From assembly GCF_030686155.1 (NCBI RefSeq), contig NZ_JAUPEV010000001.1:124001-188000 (forward strand): a stretch of DNA of 64,000 nt, read 5' to 3'. The position numbers and the translations under genes are program-made. Source of the stretch: Helicobacter_J cappadocius. Its GTDB lineage: Bacteria; Campylobacterota; Campylobacteria; Campylobacterales; Helicobacteraceae. Shown piece after piece: positions 7,582 through 16,416 of this stretch; the first letter of the stretch is position 1, and every line of letters starts with the position of its first letter. The notes under the pieces are model-generated. The model saw only the letters and a program-made list of their open reading frames with translations, did no database searches and was not told the origin of the DNA.

Positions 7582-9048
7582 TCAAGAAGCCATAGGTGAG
7601 GCATAATTTGGCTCACGATCTAGCTCTTTTGATGCAGTGATAGTCATCACAACGTTATAAATAAACATAATAAATCCTAACAAATACATCGTACCTCCAA
7701 TACTTCTTATCAAATAATAAGGATGTAATTCTTTTACGGTATCAATGAATTGATAAGTAAGATTTCCATATTGATCCACATCTCTCCACATCATTCCTTG
7801 AGTGATACCAGCTATCCACATACTAGAAAAATAAAGCACAATACCAATGGTCATAATCCAAAATTGAATATCCATAATTTTTTTGGAATAAATCTCTCTT
7901 TTATACATTCTAGGAAGCATATGATAACAAGCTGCGATAATAGTAAATCCTACCCAGCCCAAAACACCGTCATGAACATGTCCAATAATCCAATCAGTAA
8001 AGTGTGCCAAAGCATTTACAGATTTGATAGCTTGAATAGGACCTTCAAGAGTTGCCAACATATAGAATGTAGAGGCCAGAACGAGGAATTTAATCAATGG
8101 AGATTCCTTAAGTTGATGCCACTGACCTCTCATTGTCAAAAGCATATTGATAGCTGTTCCCCAAGAAGGCAATATCAAAATAACAGAAAATACAGATCCA
8201 AGAGTTTGAACCCAATCAGGAACGGTTGAATAAATAACATGGTGACCACCAGCCCAAATATAAACAAACATCAAACTCCAAAATGAAAATAATGTTAGTT
8301 TATAAGAAAAGATGGGCTGACCTGATTCTTTTGGTAAAAAATAATAAATAATACCGATGATTCCAGAAGTCAAAACAAATGCAACTGCGTTATGTCCCCA
8401 CCACCACTGAATCATCGCATCATTACTACCTGCATACATTGATATAGAATGCCAAAAACTCCCCATACCTGCAACAAAATAAGTTGGAATAGCGAGGTTG
8501 TTAAATATATAAAGCACGGATATAGCAGTAAATGTAGCGATAAAATACCACAAAGAAATATAAATGGTTTTTTCTCTTCTCACACCCATACTCCCGAACA
8601 TGCTCACGCCCCAAAGTACCCACACTACGACTACTAGAATATCTAAAGGCCAGATAAGTTCAGCATATTCTTTAGATTGAGTAAGACCAGCTAAAAGACT
8701 TATAACAGCCAATATAAGTAGCACGATATAAAGCCAAAAATGCAAGTAGCCTATAAATTTTAAAAATGGGTGTTGATGATAGGTGATCTTAAGAACCCTC
8801 TGTCCCAAATAATACCAAGCCGCCCATATTCCACTCAATGTAAAACCATAAATAACACCATTGGTGTGAAGAGGTCTCAATCTACCAAAAATCCCATATT
8901 CTCCCGCGATATAGTTCAAATCCGGAAATGCCAATTCAAATGCCAATACAACACCAATTAGCATACCTATAAACCCAAATGCCATCGTTGAATACAAAAA
9001 CAACTTGGCAATAGAGTAGTCATACTCCAAAGTAGCACTATTTTGCAT
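7582..9048 (-). CDS. ccoN: cbb3-type cytochrome c oxidase catalytic subunit I (CcoN)
   Basis: A 488-residue polytopic protein with about twelve spans. Haem and copper ligands of the haem-copper oxidase core are visible: WWWGHNAVAF, AGGHHVIYS, and GHVHDGVLGW near residue 345. It reduces oxygen to water with high affinity and pumps protons, the terminal oxidase for microaerobic growth. It is the first gene of the operon. AAGGAG lies at good spacing before the ATG, and a 110-base upstream region contains an exact 10-bp direct repeat (see separate entry). Confidence 0.97.
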   Translation of the reverse strand: MQNSATLEYDYSIAKLFLYSTMAFGFIGMLIGVVLAFELAFPDLNYIAGEYGIFGRLRPLHTNGVIYGFTLSGIWAAWYYLGQRVLKITYHQHPFLKFIGYLHFWLYIVLLILAVISLLAGLTQSKEYAELIWPLDILVVVVWVLWGVSMFGSMGVRREKTIYISLWYFIATFTAISVLYIFNNLAIPTYFVAGMGSFWHSISMYAGSNDAMIQWWWGHNAVAFVLTSGIIGIIYYFLPKESGQPIFSYKLTLFSFWSLMFVYIWAGGHHVIYSTVPDWVQTLGSVFSVILILPSWGTAINMLLTMRGQWHQLKESPLIKFLVLASTFYMLATLEGPIQAIKSVNALAHFTDWIIGHVHDGVLGWVGFTIIAACYHMLPRMYKREIYSKKIMDIQFWIMTIGIVLYFSSMWIAGITQGMMWRDVDQYGNLTYQFIDTVKELHPYYLIRSIGGTMYLLGFIMFIYNVVMTITASKELDREPNYASPMAS

Positions 9049-9086
9049 CTATTCTCCTTTTTGCTTTGTCCTATTAGTTTAGAACC

Positions 9087-9110
9087 AACCTTTTAATTTT
9101 AACCTTTTAA
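9087..9110 (-). promoter_or_regulatory. Direct repeat upstream of ccoN, possible regulator site
   Basis: AACCTTTTAA occurs twice, at 9087-9096 and 9101-9110, with a 14-base period in the 110-base gap between tilS and ccoN. Tandem half-sites of this kind are typical of response-regulator binding. On the minus strand the copies read TTAAAAGGTT and lie about 40-60 bases before the ccoN start. No regulator can be named. Confidence 0.3.
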
Positions 9111-9159
9111 CTTAATTTGCACCTTAAAAAAAATCAAATAGCAACAAAATATAAATAGA

Positions 9160-10191
9160 TTATTGACAATGCCTTGATGATTGGATAAATTTACCCTCCA
9201 AGTAATAATTCATATCATTAAATGGTATATTTTCGCTCTGCATATGGCTGTAAATTTCCATTCTGATTCGCTTAGGAATAGCGTTTTTACGGGCAATATC
9301 TTTGAATTTTTTGGGCAATATCAAATCATGAGTGTATATTTTTGAAACAAATATATAATTTTTATTATTATCTATGATATACCTACCTGCAATCTCGCAA
9401 GAAAAATTTCTCTTTGAAATTTCTCCTCTCTGCGAGGCTGAAAGCACATATCCCATCTTTTTCATAATTTTGTCAATCTGATAGAGATTTTGATGTAAAA
9501 AAGACTTTTGAAAATAAGCAATTTTGCCTAAGTAAAAAACCTCAGAATCTTCATACAGGAGTTTTTTTTCCTCCTCCAGATATTCAAAAGATTTAGTGAT
9601 GCCCTTAGCATATTTTTCTATCAAATCATTGGCATAAAAATGCCGGAATTTATTGCGTTTATAACCATTGTCTGTGTTGGTTGAATCTTCATAGAATTTA
9701 TAGTTAGAGCAATATTTATAAATCTCCATTTTTGTAGTATTTATAAAAGGTCTTATAATTTGATAGCCTTCCCTTTGTTCTATTGCTTGAAATCCTAAAA
9801 TCGTATTCAGCCCCGAACCCTTTGTGAGTTGCATCAAAAACCATTCTAATTTATCATTAAGATGATGGGCTAAAATCAAATTATCATAACCATTTTTAGC
9901 AATCACATCTTCAAAAAAATCATACCTTATTCTTCTCGCTTGAGATTCAAAATTAGATCTTATTGCTGGTGCTTTGAATATAAAACACTTTTTATTATAT
10001 GTTTGACATAAACTTTGTGCATAATCACTCTCTTCATCGCAAGTATCTCTAGTGCCATAATTTACAATCGCTATATCAAATTCAATTCCTGCTTTCTGCA
10101 GGGAAAAGAACATAGCCACAGAATCTACTCCCCCTGAAAAAGCCAAAAGATTTTTAGCCTTTTTAAGTACATCAAGAAAGTACAGCTCCAT
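9160..10191 (-). CDS. tilS: tRNA(Ile)-lysidine synthase (TilS)
   Basis: A 343-residue N-type ATP pyrophosphatase. The PP-loop LAFSGGVDSVAMFF lies at about residues 16-29, followed by the family's LAHHLNDKLEWFLMQL and FEDSTN-like YEDSTNTDNGYKRNKFRH segment. TilS attaches lysine to C34 of the CAU-anticodon tRNA(Ile) so that it reads AUA. The C-terminal domains of the longer enzymes are reduced, as in other campylobacterotes. It begins three bases after the rimO stop and is the last gene of a four-gene run. Confidence 0.92.
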   Translation of the reverse strand: MELYFLDVLKKAKNLLAFSGGVDSVAMFFSLQKAGIEFDIAIVNYGTRDTCDEESDYAQSLCQTYNKKCFIFKAPAIRSNFESQARRIRYDFFEDVIAKNGYDNLILAHHLNDKLEWFLMQLTKGSGLNTILGFQAIEQREGYQIIRPFINTTKMEIYKYCSNYKFYEDSTNTDNGYKRNKFRHFYANDLIEKYAKGITKSFEYLEEEKKLLYEDSEVFYLGKIAYFQKSFLHQNLYQIDKIMKKMGYVLSASQRGEISKRNFSCEIAGRYIIDNNKNYIFVSKIYTHDLILPKKFKDIARKNAIPKRIRMEIYSHMQSENIPFNDMNYYLEGKFIQSSRHCQ

Positions 10192-10194
10192 TGT

Positions 10195-11514
10195 TTAAAT
10201 TTTACTCATCACTTTTCCAAATAAAAAACCGTCTTTAAGCTCACTCAAAACTGCTTGATAATAGCCTGGTTTCAAAACCATATCATCTAAATCACTATCA
10301 TTAATAAGTATCTCTCCATCAACCTCAGGTGCCCATTTCACATCTCTAGCACTATAAAAATATTCACTAATCTGACTTTTACCTTCCAAAATAACCTGAT
10401 GGGGTTGATGCAACATTTGATGTTTGATTTTTTTCTGTTGGGAATTGATGATTTTGTTGATAATATTGATTCTTTTGTTGATAATTCTAGAAGGAATTTT
10501 ATCTTCCATATTGTAAGCTGATGTCCCCTCTTCAGCAGAAAATGCAAAAATATTAAGTCTATCAAAAATAAAATTTTCTAAAAAATCACACAATTCTTGA
10601 AATTCTTCTTCGCTCTCGCCTGGATGTCCTACAATAATGGTACTTCTTACAAAACTTCCTTCAATATCCCTCATTGCTCTTAATAACTCAATATGTTTTT
10701 GCTTATTTGCTCCGCGCTTCATTCGCTTGAGCATTGCATCGCTGATATGTTGGATAGGCATATCAAAATAATTTTGAAAGATTTTAGAATCCTTGATTTT
10801 TTTGATAAGTTCTAAGCTTGTGCTTGAAGGATAAAGATACAATATCCGTGCAGTTTGAGCGAGATTTTGTGCATCAATGGATTCAATAAGCTCTATGAGT
10901 CCTTGATTGTTTTTTTTATCTCTTAGATACGAGCTAGAATCCTGTGCAATAAAAGTAAAATCACGATAACCTTGAGAGCTCAGATTTTCAATCTCTCTGA
11001 GAACAGAATCGACATTTCGGCTTTGTAATTTTCCCTTAAAACTAGGAATGGCACAAAAACTACAGTTTTGATTACATCCTTCAGAAATTTTGATATAAGC
11101 GTGGATATTAGATCCTGTAATCACTCTTTTGTTAGACTCATCAGCTAGAAAGACTGATGGGGTTAGTTGATTGTTTTTAGAATGTAACATCTCATCAATC
11201 CTATCAAAATCCCCCACCCCTGCAATAATATCAATTTCAGGGATAAGCTCTTTAAGCTCTTCTTTGTAGCGTTGGGTGAGACAACCACTAGCAACCAATA
11301 AAGCACCCTCTTTACGAGCAGAGGCAGCATTCAGGATTGTTTGTATGCTTTCTTCTTTTGCTGACTGGATAAACCCACACGTATTCACAATGATAACATC
11401 AGCAAACTCGGGAGTATCGATTATTTCATAATCTGCCAATCTCCCTAACATCACTTCAGAATCTACTAAATTTTTAGTACAACCTAATGAAATCAAATGC
11501 AATTTTCTACTCAA
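10195..11514 (-). CDS. rimO: Ribosomal protein S12 methylthiotransferase (RimO)
   Basis: 439 residues from TTG 11512-11514, which overlaps the stop of the upstream gene as TTGA and has GGAG eight bases before it. The longer frame from 11544 has no support. The N-terminal UPF0004 domain begins HLISLGCTKNLVDSEVMLG. The radical SAM motif CNQNCSFC (within ISEGCNQNCSFCAIPSFKG) is at about 140-147, and the C-terminal end fits a TRAM domain. RimO inserts a methylthio group on Asp of ribosomal protein S12. The neighbour order phosphoribosyltransferase-rimO is as in H. pylori, as I remember it. Confidence 0.93.
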   Translation of the reverse strand: MSRKLHLISLGCTKNLVDSEVMLGRLADYEIIDTPEFADVIIVNTCGFIQSAKEESIQTILNAASARKEGALLVASGCLTQRYKEELKELIPEIDIIAGVGDFDRIDEMLHSKNNQLTPSVFLADESNKRVITGSNIHAYIKISEGCNQNCSFCAIPSFKGKLQSRNVDSVLREIENLSSQGYRDFTFIAQDSSSYLRDKKNNQGLIELIESIDAQNLAQTARILYLYPSSTSLELIKKIKDSKIFQNYFDMPIQHISDAMLKRMKRGANKQKHIELLRAMRDIEGSFVRSTIIVGHPGESEEEFQELCDFLENFIFDRLNIFAFSAEEGTSAYNMEDKIPSRIINKRINIINKIINSQQKKIKHQMLHQPHQVILEGKSQISEYFYSARDVKWAPEVDGEILINDSDLDDMVLKPGYYQAVLSELKDGFLFGKVMSKI

Positions 11515-11972
11515 GATCGTTTCTCCAACATATCTACTTCCCAAAAGAAATCAATCCACTCTAATGAGGGGGGTTTGACATAAAAATCAGCAAATATTTT
11601 TGCATTCGTTCTTTGAAAAATAACAGCAGAGTAAAATTCGGCTTGTGGATTTCCGCTTCTTAATTTTTGCAGGATTTCTTCCAAACTTTTTCCACTATCA
11701 ACAATTTCATCAACAACTAAAATTTTTTTGTGTTCTGGCTTAATATTGGGCATATTCTCGATAATCAAAGAACTCTGAACATTTTGATCGCTATAGGAGA
11801 TCGCATTGAGCGTGTATATAGAACGTAGATTCCAAGCCAAAGAAAGCATATGACTCATTACCATCCCCCCTCTAGCAATGCAAACAATCGCATCAGGAAT
11901 GCCAATGTTTTTCTCAACCTTTGTCCTTAAAGCTTTTAAATCCTCTAAAAAATCAGCATAAGAATAATACAT
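11511..11972 (-). CDS. Purine (xanthine/guanine-type) phosphoribosyltransferase
   Basis: A 153-residue type I phosphoribosyltransferase. The PRPP-binding motif is ILVVDEIVDSGKSLEE (about 83-98), where the VVDE(I/V)xDSG pattern is diagnostic, and there is a CIARGGMVMSHML motif near residue 31. It salvages purine bases with PRPP. H. pylori has a similar gene next to rimO that is annotated gpt, but base preference cannot be read from sequence. Its stop overlaps the rimO start by four bases, and it starts eight bases after the aminotransferase gene. Confidence 0.85.
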   Translation of the reverse strand: MYYSYADFLEDLKALRTKVEKNIGIPDAIVCIARGGMVMSHMLSLAWNLRSIYTLNAISYSDQNVQSSLIIENMPNIKPEHKKILVVDEIVDSGKSLEEILQKLRSGNPQAEFYSAVIFQRTNAKIFADFYVKPPSLEWIDFFWEVDMLEKRS

Positions 11973-11980
11973 TACCTCTC

Positions 11981-13090
11981 CTAACTATAATAAGACTCTA
12001 AAAATCTAATATTCGCACTTCCATCAAACTTCCTAACACCTAATCTATCTAAGATTAATTCAATAGCATTTACAACCCACAAAGCTTCATTTACAGGTAT
12101 AACTCCCATATGATTGATACGAAAAATAGAAGTTTTGAGATGATCTTGTCCACCGGCAATATTGACATCAAAATCACTTTTTAAAATCTTACGAATACTA
12201 CTAGCGTTAGCCTCATCAATAATGGTTGTCATAGACAAAGCAGGATTTTTAGGATAAATCTTAAGCCCAATAGATTGTAGGGCTTTTTGCGTAGCGATTG
12301 CTCTTTTTGTCGTTTGCCTATAAATCTCACTGATTCCTCCAAGTGCTTGAACAATCTCAAAATATTTCACAAGCCCAATAATGATGGTAGTAGGAGCAGT
12401 CCAAGCGGTAGTATTGGCGATTTGATTTTTGAGCTCTGTTTTGAGATTAAAATAAAACCCAATATCTCTAGCATTAATCAAATCAACTGCCTTTGTACTC
12501 AATCCGATGATACTCATACCCGGTGGCAACATAAATGCCTTTTGGCTTCCTCCAATAAGGGCATCAATATGACGAGTATCTATATCTTCTACCCCCATTG
12601 CAGTAATCGCATCTGCGATAACAATAATCTCTGGATTATAAGCCTTGATAGCTTGGGCAATTTTCTCTACCGGATGACGCAACCCTCCTGCAGATTCACA
12701 AATCTGTATTGCTATAGCATCAATACCGCTATCACTTTTTATAATCTCTAATATCTCTTCTACTTCCACAGGAGTATCCCAATCGTGCTTTATCTCTATA
12801 TTTGGAATATTATATGCCTTTGCGATTTTTCCAAATCGCTCTCCAAACTTACCGCTATTGACACTCAAAAGCTTACTTACACAAAATGTCCTCACACAAG
12901 CTTCCATTGCACCAGTGCCACTACTTGAGAGCATCAAAACCTCAGGCATTTTTAAAAGATCTCTCAACGATCTTCTTGCACTCGCAAAATACTCTTCAAA
13001 CTCAGGAGTTCTGTGATGTATGGTAGGCTTTGCCATCTGAATGCGAATATCTTCTGGAATAGGTGTAGGACCTGGAGTGAAAAGCAACAT
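11981..13090 (-). CDS. Class V aminotransferase (alanine-glyoxylate/phosphoserine aminotransferase-like)
   Basis: A 369-residue PLP enzyme beginning LLFTPGPTPIPEDI, the usual N-terminus of the alanine-glyoxylate aminotransferase group. The SSSGTGAMEA segment binds the cofactor phosphate, VIADAITAMGVEDID holds the PLP-ring Asp, and the Schiff-base Lys is in GSQKAFMLPPG at about residue 186. Reaction: amino-group transfer between a small amino acid and an oxo acid. A serine-biosynthetic role is possible, since Helicobacter uses atypical enzymes there, but specificity is not visible. A TATAAT box stands 32-37 bases upstream of the ATG, so this gene begins the transcript. Confidence 0.85.
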   Translation of the reverse strand: MLLFTPGPTPIPEDIRIQMAKPTIHHRTPEFEEYFASARRSLRDLLKMPEVLMLSSSGTGAMEACVRTFCVSKLLSVNSGKFGERFGKIAKAYNIPNIEIKHDWDTPVEVEEILEIIKSDSGIDAIAIQICESAGGLRHPVEKIAQAIKAYNPEIIVIADAITAMGVEDIDTRHIDALIGGSQKAFMLPPGMSIIGLSTKAVDLINARDIGFYFNLKTELKNQIANTTAWTAPTTIIIGLVKYFEIVQALGGISEIYRQTTKRAIATQKALQSIGLKIYPKNPALSMTTIIDEANASSIRKILKSDFDVNIAGGQDHLKTSIFRINHMGVIPVNEALWVVNAIELILDRLGVRKFDGSANIRFLESYYS

Positions 13091-13121
13091 TTTGTTCTTC
13101 CTAAGGTTTAAAATTGATCAT

Positions 13122-13127
13122 ATTATA
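13122..13127 (-). promoter_or_regulatory. -10 box of the aminotransferase-phosphoribosyltransferase-rimO-tilS transcript
   Basis: TATAAT on the minus strand preceded by TTG (TTGTATAAT), 32-37 bases before the aminotransferase ATG. Helicobacter vegetative promoters rely mainly on such a -10 box. No clear -35 is seen. Confidence 0.5.
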
Positions 13128-13461
13128 CAACAACGGCTTTTAGAAAATAATAAATCAGTAGTTGTAGTCTTTTCTTCTTATTTTTCATTGCTGTGATGCG
13201 TAAATTTATCAGTAGCTCTATGAAAGAGAGTAATGATTTTGTTTGAGGCTTTGATTGAATCCTTTATTGGCTACATCTTGAATTTTAATAGATATATTGA
13301 GAAAAGCATCAAACACTGATGGCTCTTTTTATCTTCGTTCTGAAGAAGAGAAGCTTCTTTTAGGGTTTGATTAGCAAGAGAGGTTCTAATTAACTATAAA
13401 GGATTAAAATTTAGTATTATAAAATCATAATTATTAAAAATAAATAACCAACATTTGAGAG

Positions 13462-13490
13462 ATTATTGTGAATACAGTATTCACAATAAT
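13462..13490. repeat. Perfect inverted repeat, 14-bp arms around one base
   Basis: The arms are ATTATTGTGAATAC and GTATTCACAATAAT, separated by a single A. Such a tight, perfect dyad looks like a site for a dimeric regulator. It is not followed by a T-run on either strand, so a terminator is less likely. It stands about 80 bases downstream of the methyltransferase stop in the gene-free region. Confidence 0.7.
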
Positions 13491-13568
13491 AAATTGAGAT
13501 TAGAAGATAAGCTTATAGCCTAGCATTTAGATCAAGCTCTATAAATTATAAATGTGTAAAACCCTTTT

Positions 13569-15116
13569 TCAAATCCCTCTTAATATTTTAAGATTTTTCA
13601 AAATAGGAAGTTTTTTTTCAAAATCTCTTACTAATGCCTCGATTTCCTTAATATTATCTTCCTCGCTTTCTATAACTTCACCCTTTTTAATTATTTTTTG
13701 ATTTTGAGACTTTAGTGTTTCCCATATAAATTCAATATATTCTTTAGATGTCTTTTTTCCCTCTAAAATGGATAGTAAAGCTAACTGTTCGAGTCGATTA
13801 ACTTGAATCCCTTCACCCAAAAGAGCACTTGCAAGTACAGAAATTTCTCCTTTTGACTTGGCTTTTTGCAATATTTCAAAGTTCAATCTATGTGTTTTGT
13901 TGATAGCAAGACTTACTTCTTCATCTGGTTGTGCATAATGAAGCACTCCTTTAATATCCAATACCGTGACAACTTCAATGACTTGTTTAAAATTATCAAG
14001 TTTGCCATTTGCATTTTGTTGAATCTCTGCAATCGTTTTTGGTTGATAATCACTCAAAATATCCAAAAAAGTTCCATAGAGTTCTTTTTGCAAATTAAAT
14101 GTCTGTCCTATTCCAGCTGCGGAAAGCTCAAAAGAAAAATCTATCTTTTCTCTAGGTTCAATCAAAACAACTCTGATTTCTTCTAATAGCTTTTTTTGTT
14201 CTGCTTCACTTAAGGGTTGAGCACCTTTAATCCAATAGTCTTTTCTAAAACGATTATTATTGATTAAATCTTTGATATATTCTTGAAAATAAATATTATC
14301 TATGCCATCTAATAGCTTTTTTTGACTATCGGTATAAATCATATGCTGCCACATTGATTTAAAATGTGCTGGGAAAGCAAAATTAATTTTTGATCTTGAT
14401 AATTCCTTATGAATCTGCAAAAAATCCATTATTTCCCAACTTTTATTCATAAATTCGTGTGCAAGATAGGATCTATCCAAATCTTTCATCTGTTGAACTT
14501 GAGATTTTAATGCTTCATTTTTAGCAATAAAAGTAGCGTCTACATTGGCAAGTTGTTCAAAAAATTCTAAACTATCATTTAGTTTAGAAATGGTACTTTT
14601 TGACTCAGGAAGCATAAAATCCGCATAATTTTTTAAAACATTTCTAAAAGGAAGCAGTTCAAGAAATCCAGGTAAAACATTATAACTAATATAAACTCCT
14701 CCACCAACCCTTAATTTTCTCTCAATAAAGTCACATAAATAACCTCTATTTTTTTTATCTACCCAACTATATATCCCATGAAGTCCAATAAAATCAAAAT
14801 CTGGTAAATCTTTTTGATGCAAAAAATCCAAAAAAGAATCTTCATATATCTTTGATTCATTTTCAGCGACAGATGCAAATTGGTTCGCAAAATTTGCATG
14901 AGATGGATTAAAATCCGTTCCCCACCACTTCACGCTTGAGGCACTCGAATGAACATTGATACTGATTCCATTTCCATATCCCAATTCACAAGCTGAAGAA
15001 ATTTTAGGGGGTTTTATTCCTCTTATCAAACAAGAAATCTTAAATGCAAGTGGAGAAAGTTCTCTATAATAGCCATAACTATAATTAACATCTATATTGT
15101 AACCATCTGTGTTCAT
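13569..15116 (-). CDS. SAM-dependent methyltransferase with methyltransferase regulatory domain (protein lysine methyltransferase type)
   Basis: About 515 residues from ATG 15114-15116, which has GAGG six bases upstream. A TTG 12 bases earlier is part of that ribosome site. The N-terminal class I methyltransferase domain shows motif I as ACELGYGNGISINVHS (about 45-60), an acidic second strand WGTDFNP, and DFDFIGLHGIYSWV. The middle (about 200-300) matches the methyltransferase regulatory domain by pattern, and the C-terminal third is helical. Proteins of this plan include Rickettsia PKMTs that methylate lysines of outer-membrane proteins. It stands alone with its own TATAAT (15142-15147). The target here is unknown. 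Confidence 0.75.
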   Translation of the reverse strand: MNTDGYNIDVNYSYGYYRELSPLAFKISCLIRGIKPPKISSACELGYGNGISINVHSSASSVKWWGTDFNPSHANFANQFASVAENESKIYEDSFLDFLHQKDLPDFDFIGLHGIYSWVDKKNRGYLCDFIERKLRVGGGVYISYNVLPGFLELLPFRNVLKNYADFMLPESKSTISKLNDSLEFFEQLANVDATFIAKNEALKSQVQQMKDLDRSYLAHEFMNKSWEIMDFLQIHKELSRSKINFAFPAHFKSMWQHMIYTDSQKKLLDGIDNIYFQEYIKDLINNNRFRKDYWIKGAQPLSEAEQKKLLEEIRVVLIEPREKIDFSFELSAAGIGQTFNLQKELYGTFLDILSDYQPKTIAEIQQNANGKLDNFKQVIEVVTVLDIKGVLHYAQPDEEVSLAINKTHRLNFEILQKAKSKGEISVLASALLGEGIQVNRLEQLALLSILEGKKTSKEYIEFIWETLKSQNQKIIKKGEVIESEEDNIKEIEALVRDFEKKLPILKNLKILRGI

Positions 15117-15141
15117 TCTATACCTCAATATTATTTCTTTT

Positions 15142-15147
15142 ATTATA
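15142..15147 (-). promoter_or_regulatory. -10 box of the methyltransferase gene
   Basis: TATAAT on the minus strand, 26-31 bases before the ATG at 15116 and downstream of a T-rich stretch. The spacing leaves a 5' leader of roughly 20 bases. Confidence 0.45.
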
Positions 15148-15285
15148 GTGTAAAAAATAGATATCTAATATAAAATTTATTTCTATTTGGTAATATCTAA
15201 AAGTTGCTTGTGAATTCTGTATATAAGAGATATTGTATATATCAATAGAATATTTTAATAATGTTTAATTAATATTATTATTTAT

Positions 15286-16416
15286 TTATTTATTAAAATA
15301 TTCTATAACTTCTTGATACATTTTTTCTGCTTTCGCGATAGATTTATCCAACGTATAGTTTGAAGCACTTTGAGCATAAATCTTTCCCATTTTTTCTCGC
15401 TCATCTTGATTCTCTATCCAATAATCAATCTTTTGAGTCAGATCTTTCCAATTTCCTGCTTCAAACAAGGATCTGTTATCTAAAGCAAACTGACCTGTAG
15501 CAGATACCCTGCTATCAGAAATAATCGGAACAACGCCACAAGATATTGCCTCCAAACAAGCAATAGCTTCTCCCTCAACATCTGCACTATGAACATAAAT
15601 ATCTGTTTTATGCAAAATTTTTAACAATTCATTTGATGAAACAAAACCAAAATCAACCTCATTGGGCAGCATTCTAGCCAACTCTTGAAGTTTCTTTTCA
15701 GTAGGACCAATACCTTTTAGATGAAGTTTTATTTTTGAAACATAACGGCTATGTGCTATTGCTTTGATAAGAATATCTTGACGCTTTTCATTTGAATAGC
15801 GTCCTACCATTGATATGTGTATGAAGCCATCACCTATAGGCTTATTTATGGGTGGGGAATAAATCTTGTCAAATCCATTTGAAATAATATATTTTTTTGC
15901 CTTATAGCCATTTTTATTAATTTCATCAGCAATAAGCTTAGAAGGACAGTGAATATGATGGATATGACGATAAAATCTAAACTTGAACAACCAAAAAATA
16001 AACTTATTTAATATTCCTAATTTCTGAAGCTTTATATTATAAGTAATATGCTCTGGTTGCAAATGAAATGCTGCCATGTAAGGAATTTTCATCTTTTGTG
16101 CTATTTTCATCGCTACGATTTCTAGCTTGAATGGCAAAAATAAATGCACCACATCTGCACCCTCAAAGGCTTCCATCAAAACTTTTTTTATAGGTTTTCC
16201 AAAAATCATATGCTGTTTATGCGAAATCTCCGTAACAAGTGGAATATATCTCTCAGGGATATTATAGTATCCATCTCCATCAATATGCGGAGCTACAATT
16301 CTAACCTGATGACCTTTTTCCTTCAGAGCTTGAGCAAACCTATAAGCTGTCATTGAAGTACCATTGCTTTTATCTGCAAAACTATCTACCACTAACACAA
16401 TGATTAATTTACGCAT
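15286..16416 (-). CDS. Cholesterol alpha-glucosyltransferase (GT4; CapJ/HP0421 type)
   Basis: A 376-residue GT4 enzyme. Long blocks agree with the H. pylori cholesterol alpha-glucosyltransferase as I remember it: VLVVDSF then NGTSMTAYRF, RYIPLVTEISHKQH, FHLQPEHITYN, HHIHCPSK, ISNGFD, MVGRYSNEK, VHSADVEGEAIACLEAIS and NYTLDKS. The E(x7)E donor-site motif is EGEAIACLE. The enzyme transfers glucose from UDP-glucose to host-derived cholesterol at the inner leaflet, giving cholesteryl glucosides that help Helicobacter evade phagocytosis and T cells. Its start overlaps the thioesterase stop by 8 bases, and the neighbours cmoB and metG match the H. pylori order. The stop codon sits in a short AATA repeat. 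Confidence 0.9.
   Translation of the reverse strand: MRKLIIVLVVDSFADKSNGTSMTAYRFAQALKEKGHQVRIVAPHIDGDGYYNIPERYIPLVTEISHKQHMIFGKPIKKVLMEAFEGADVVHLFLPFKLEIVAMKIAQKMKIPYMAAFHLQPEHITYNIKLQKLGILNKFIFWLFKFRFYRHIHHIHCPSKLIADEINKNGYKAKKYIISNGFDKIYSPPINKPIGDGFIHISMVGRYSNEKRQDILIKAIAHSRYVSKIKLHLKGIGPTEKKLQELARMLPNEVDFGFVSSNELLKILHKTDIYVHSADVEGEAIACLEAISCGVVPIISDSRVSATGQFALDNRSLFEAGNWKDLTQKIDYWIENQDEREKMGKIYAQSASNYTLDKSIAKAEKMYQEVIEYFNK

Larger units (their letters stand above)
13091..13568. other. 478-base region without a gene
   Basis: No frame longer than a few dozen codons with a ribosome site is found on either strand, and short in-frame pieces are broken by stops. The right half is very AT-rich. 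It holds the promoter of the aminotransferase (13122-13127) and a perfect 29-base inverted repeat (13462-13490). The segment 13170-13400 is richer in mixed codons than true spacer DNA and could be a decayed gene, but I cannot identify any protein in it. Confidence 0.6.

Noticed and set aside
7750..8229. 159-codon plus-strand frame opposite ccoN
   Set aside because: It is a shadow of the well-identified CcoN coding strand. The composition (His/Ser/Asn rich) and lack of signals do not support a gene.
13170..13400. Possible decayed gene in the gene-free region
   Set aside because: Both strands were read in several frames. Stops break every frame after at most about 40 codons, and no family was recognised, so I do not call a pseudogene.
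15276..15296. Short TTTA tetranucleotide repeat at the end of the cholesterol glucosyltransferase gene
   Set aside because: Only about four copies in very AT-rich DNA, and it spans the stop codon. Changes would alter at most the last residues, so it is not a credible switch.
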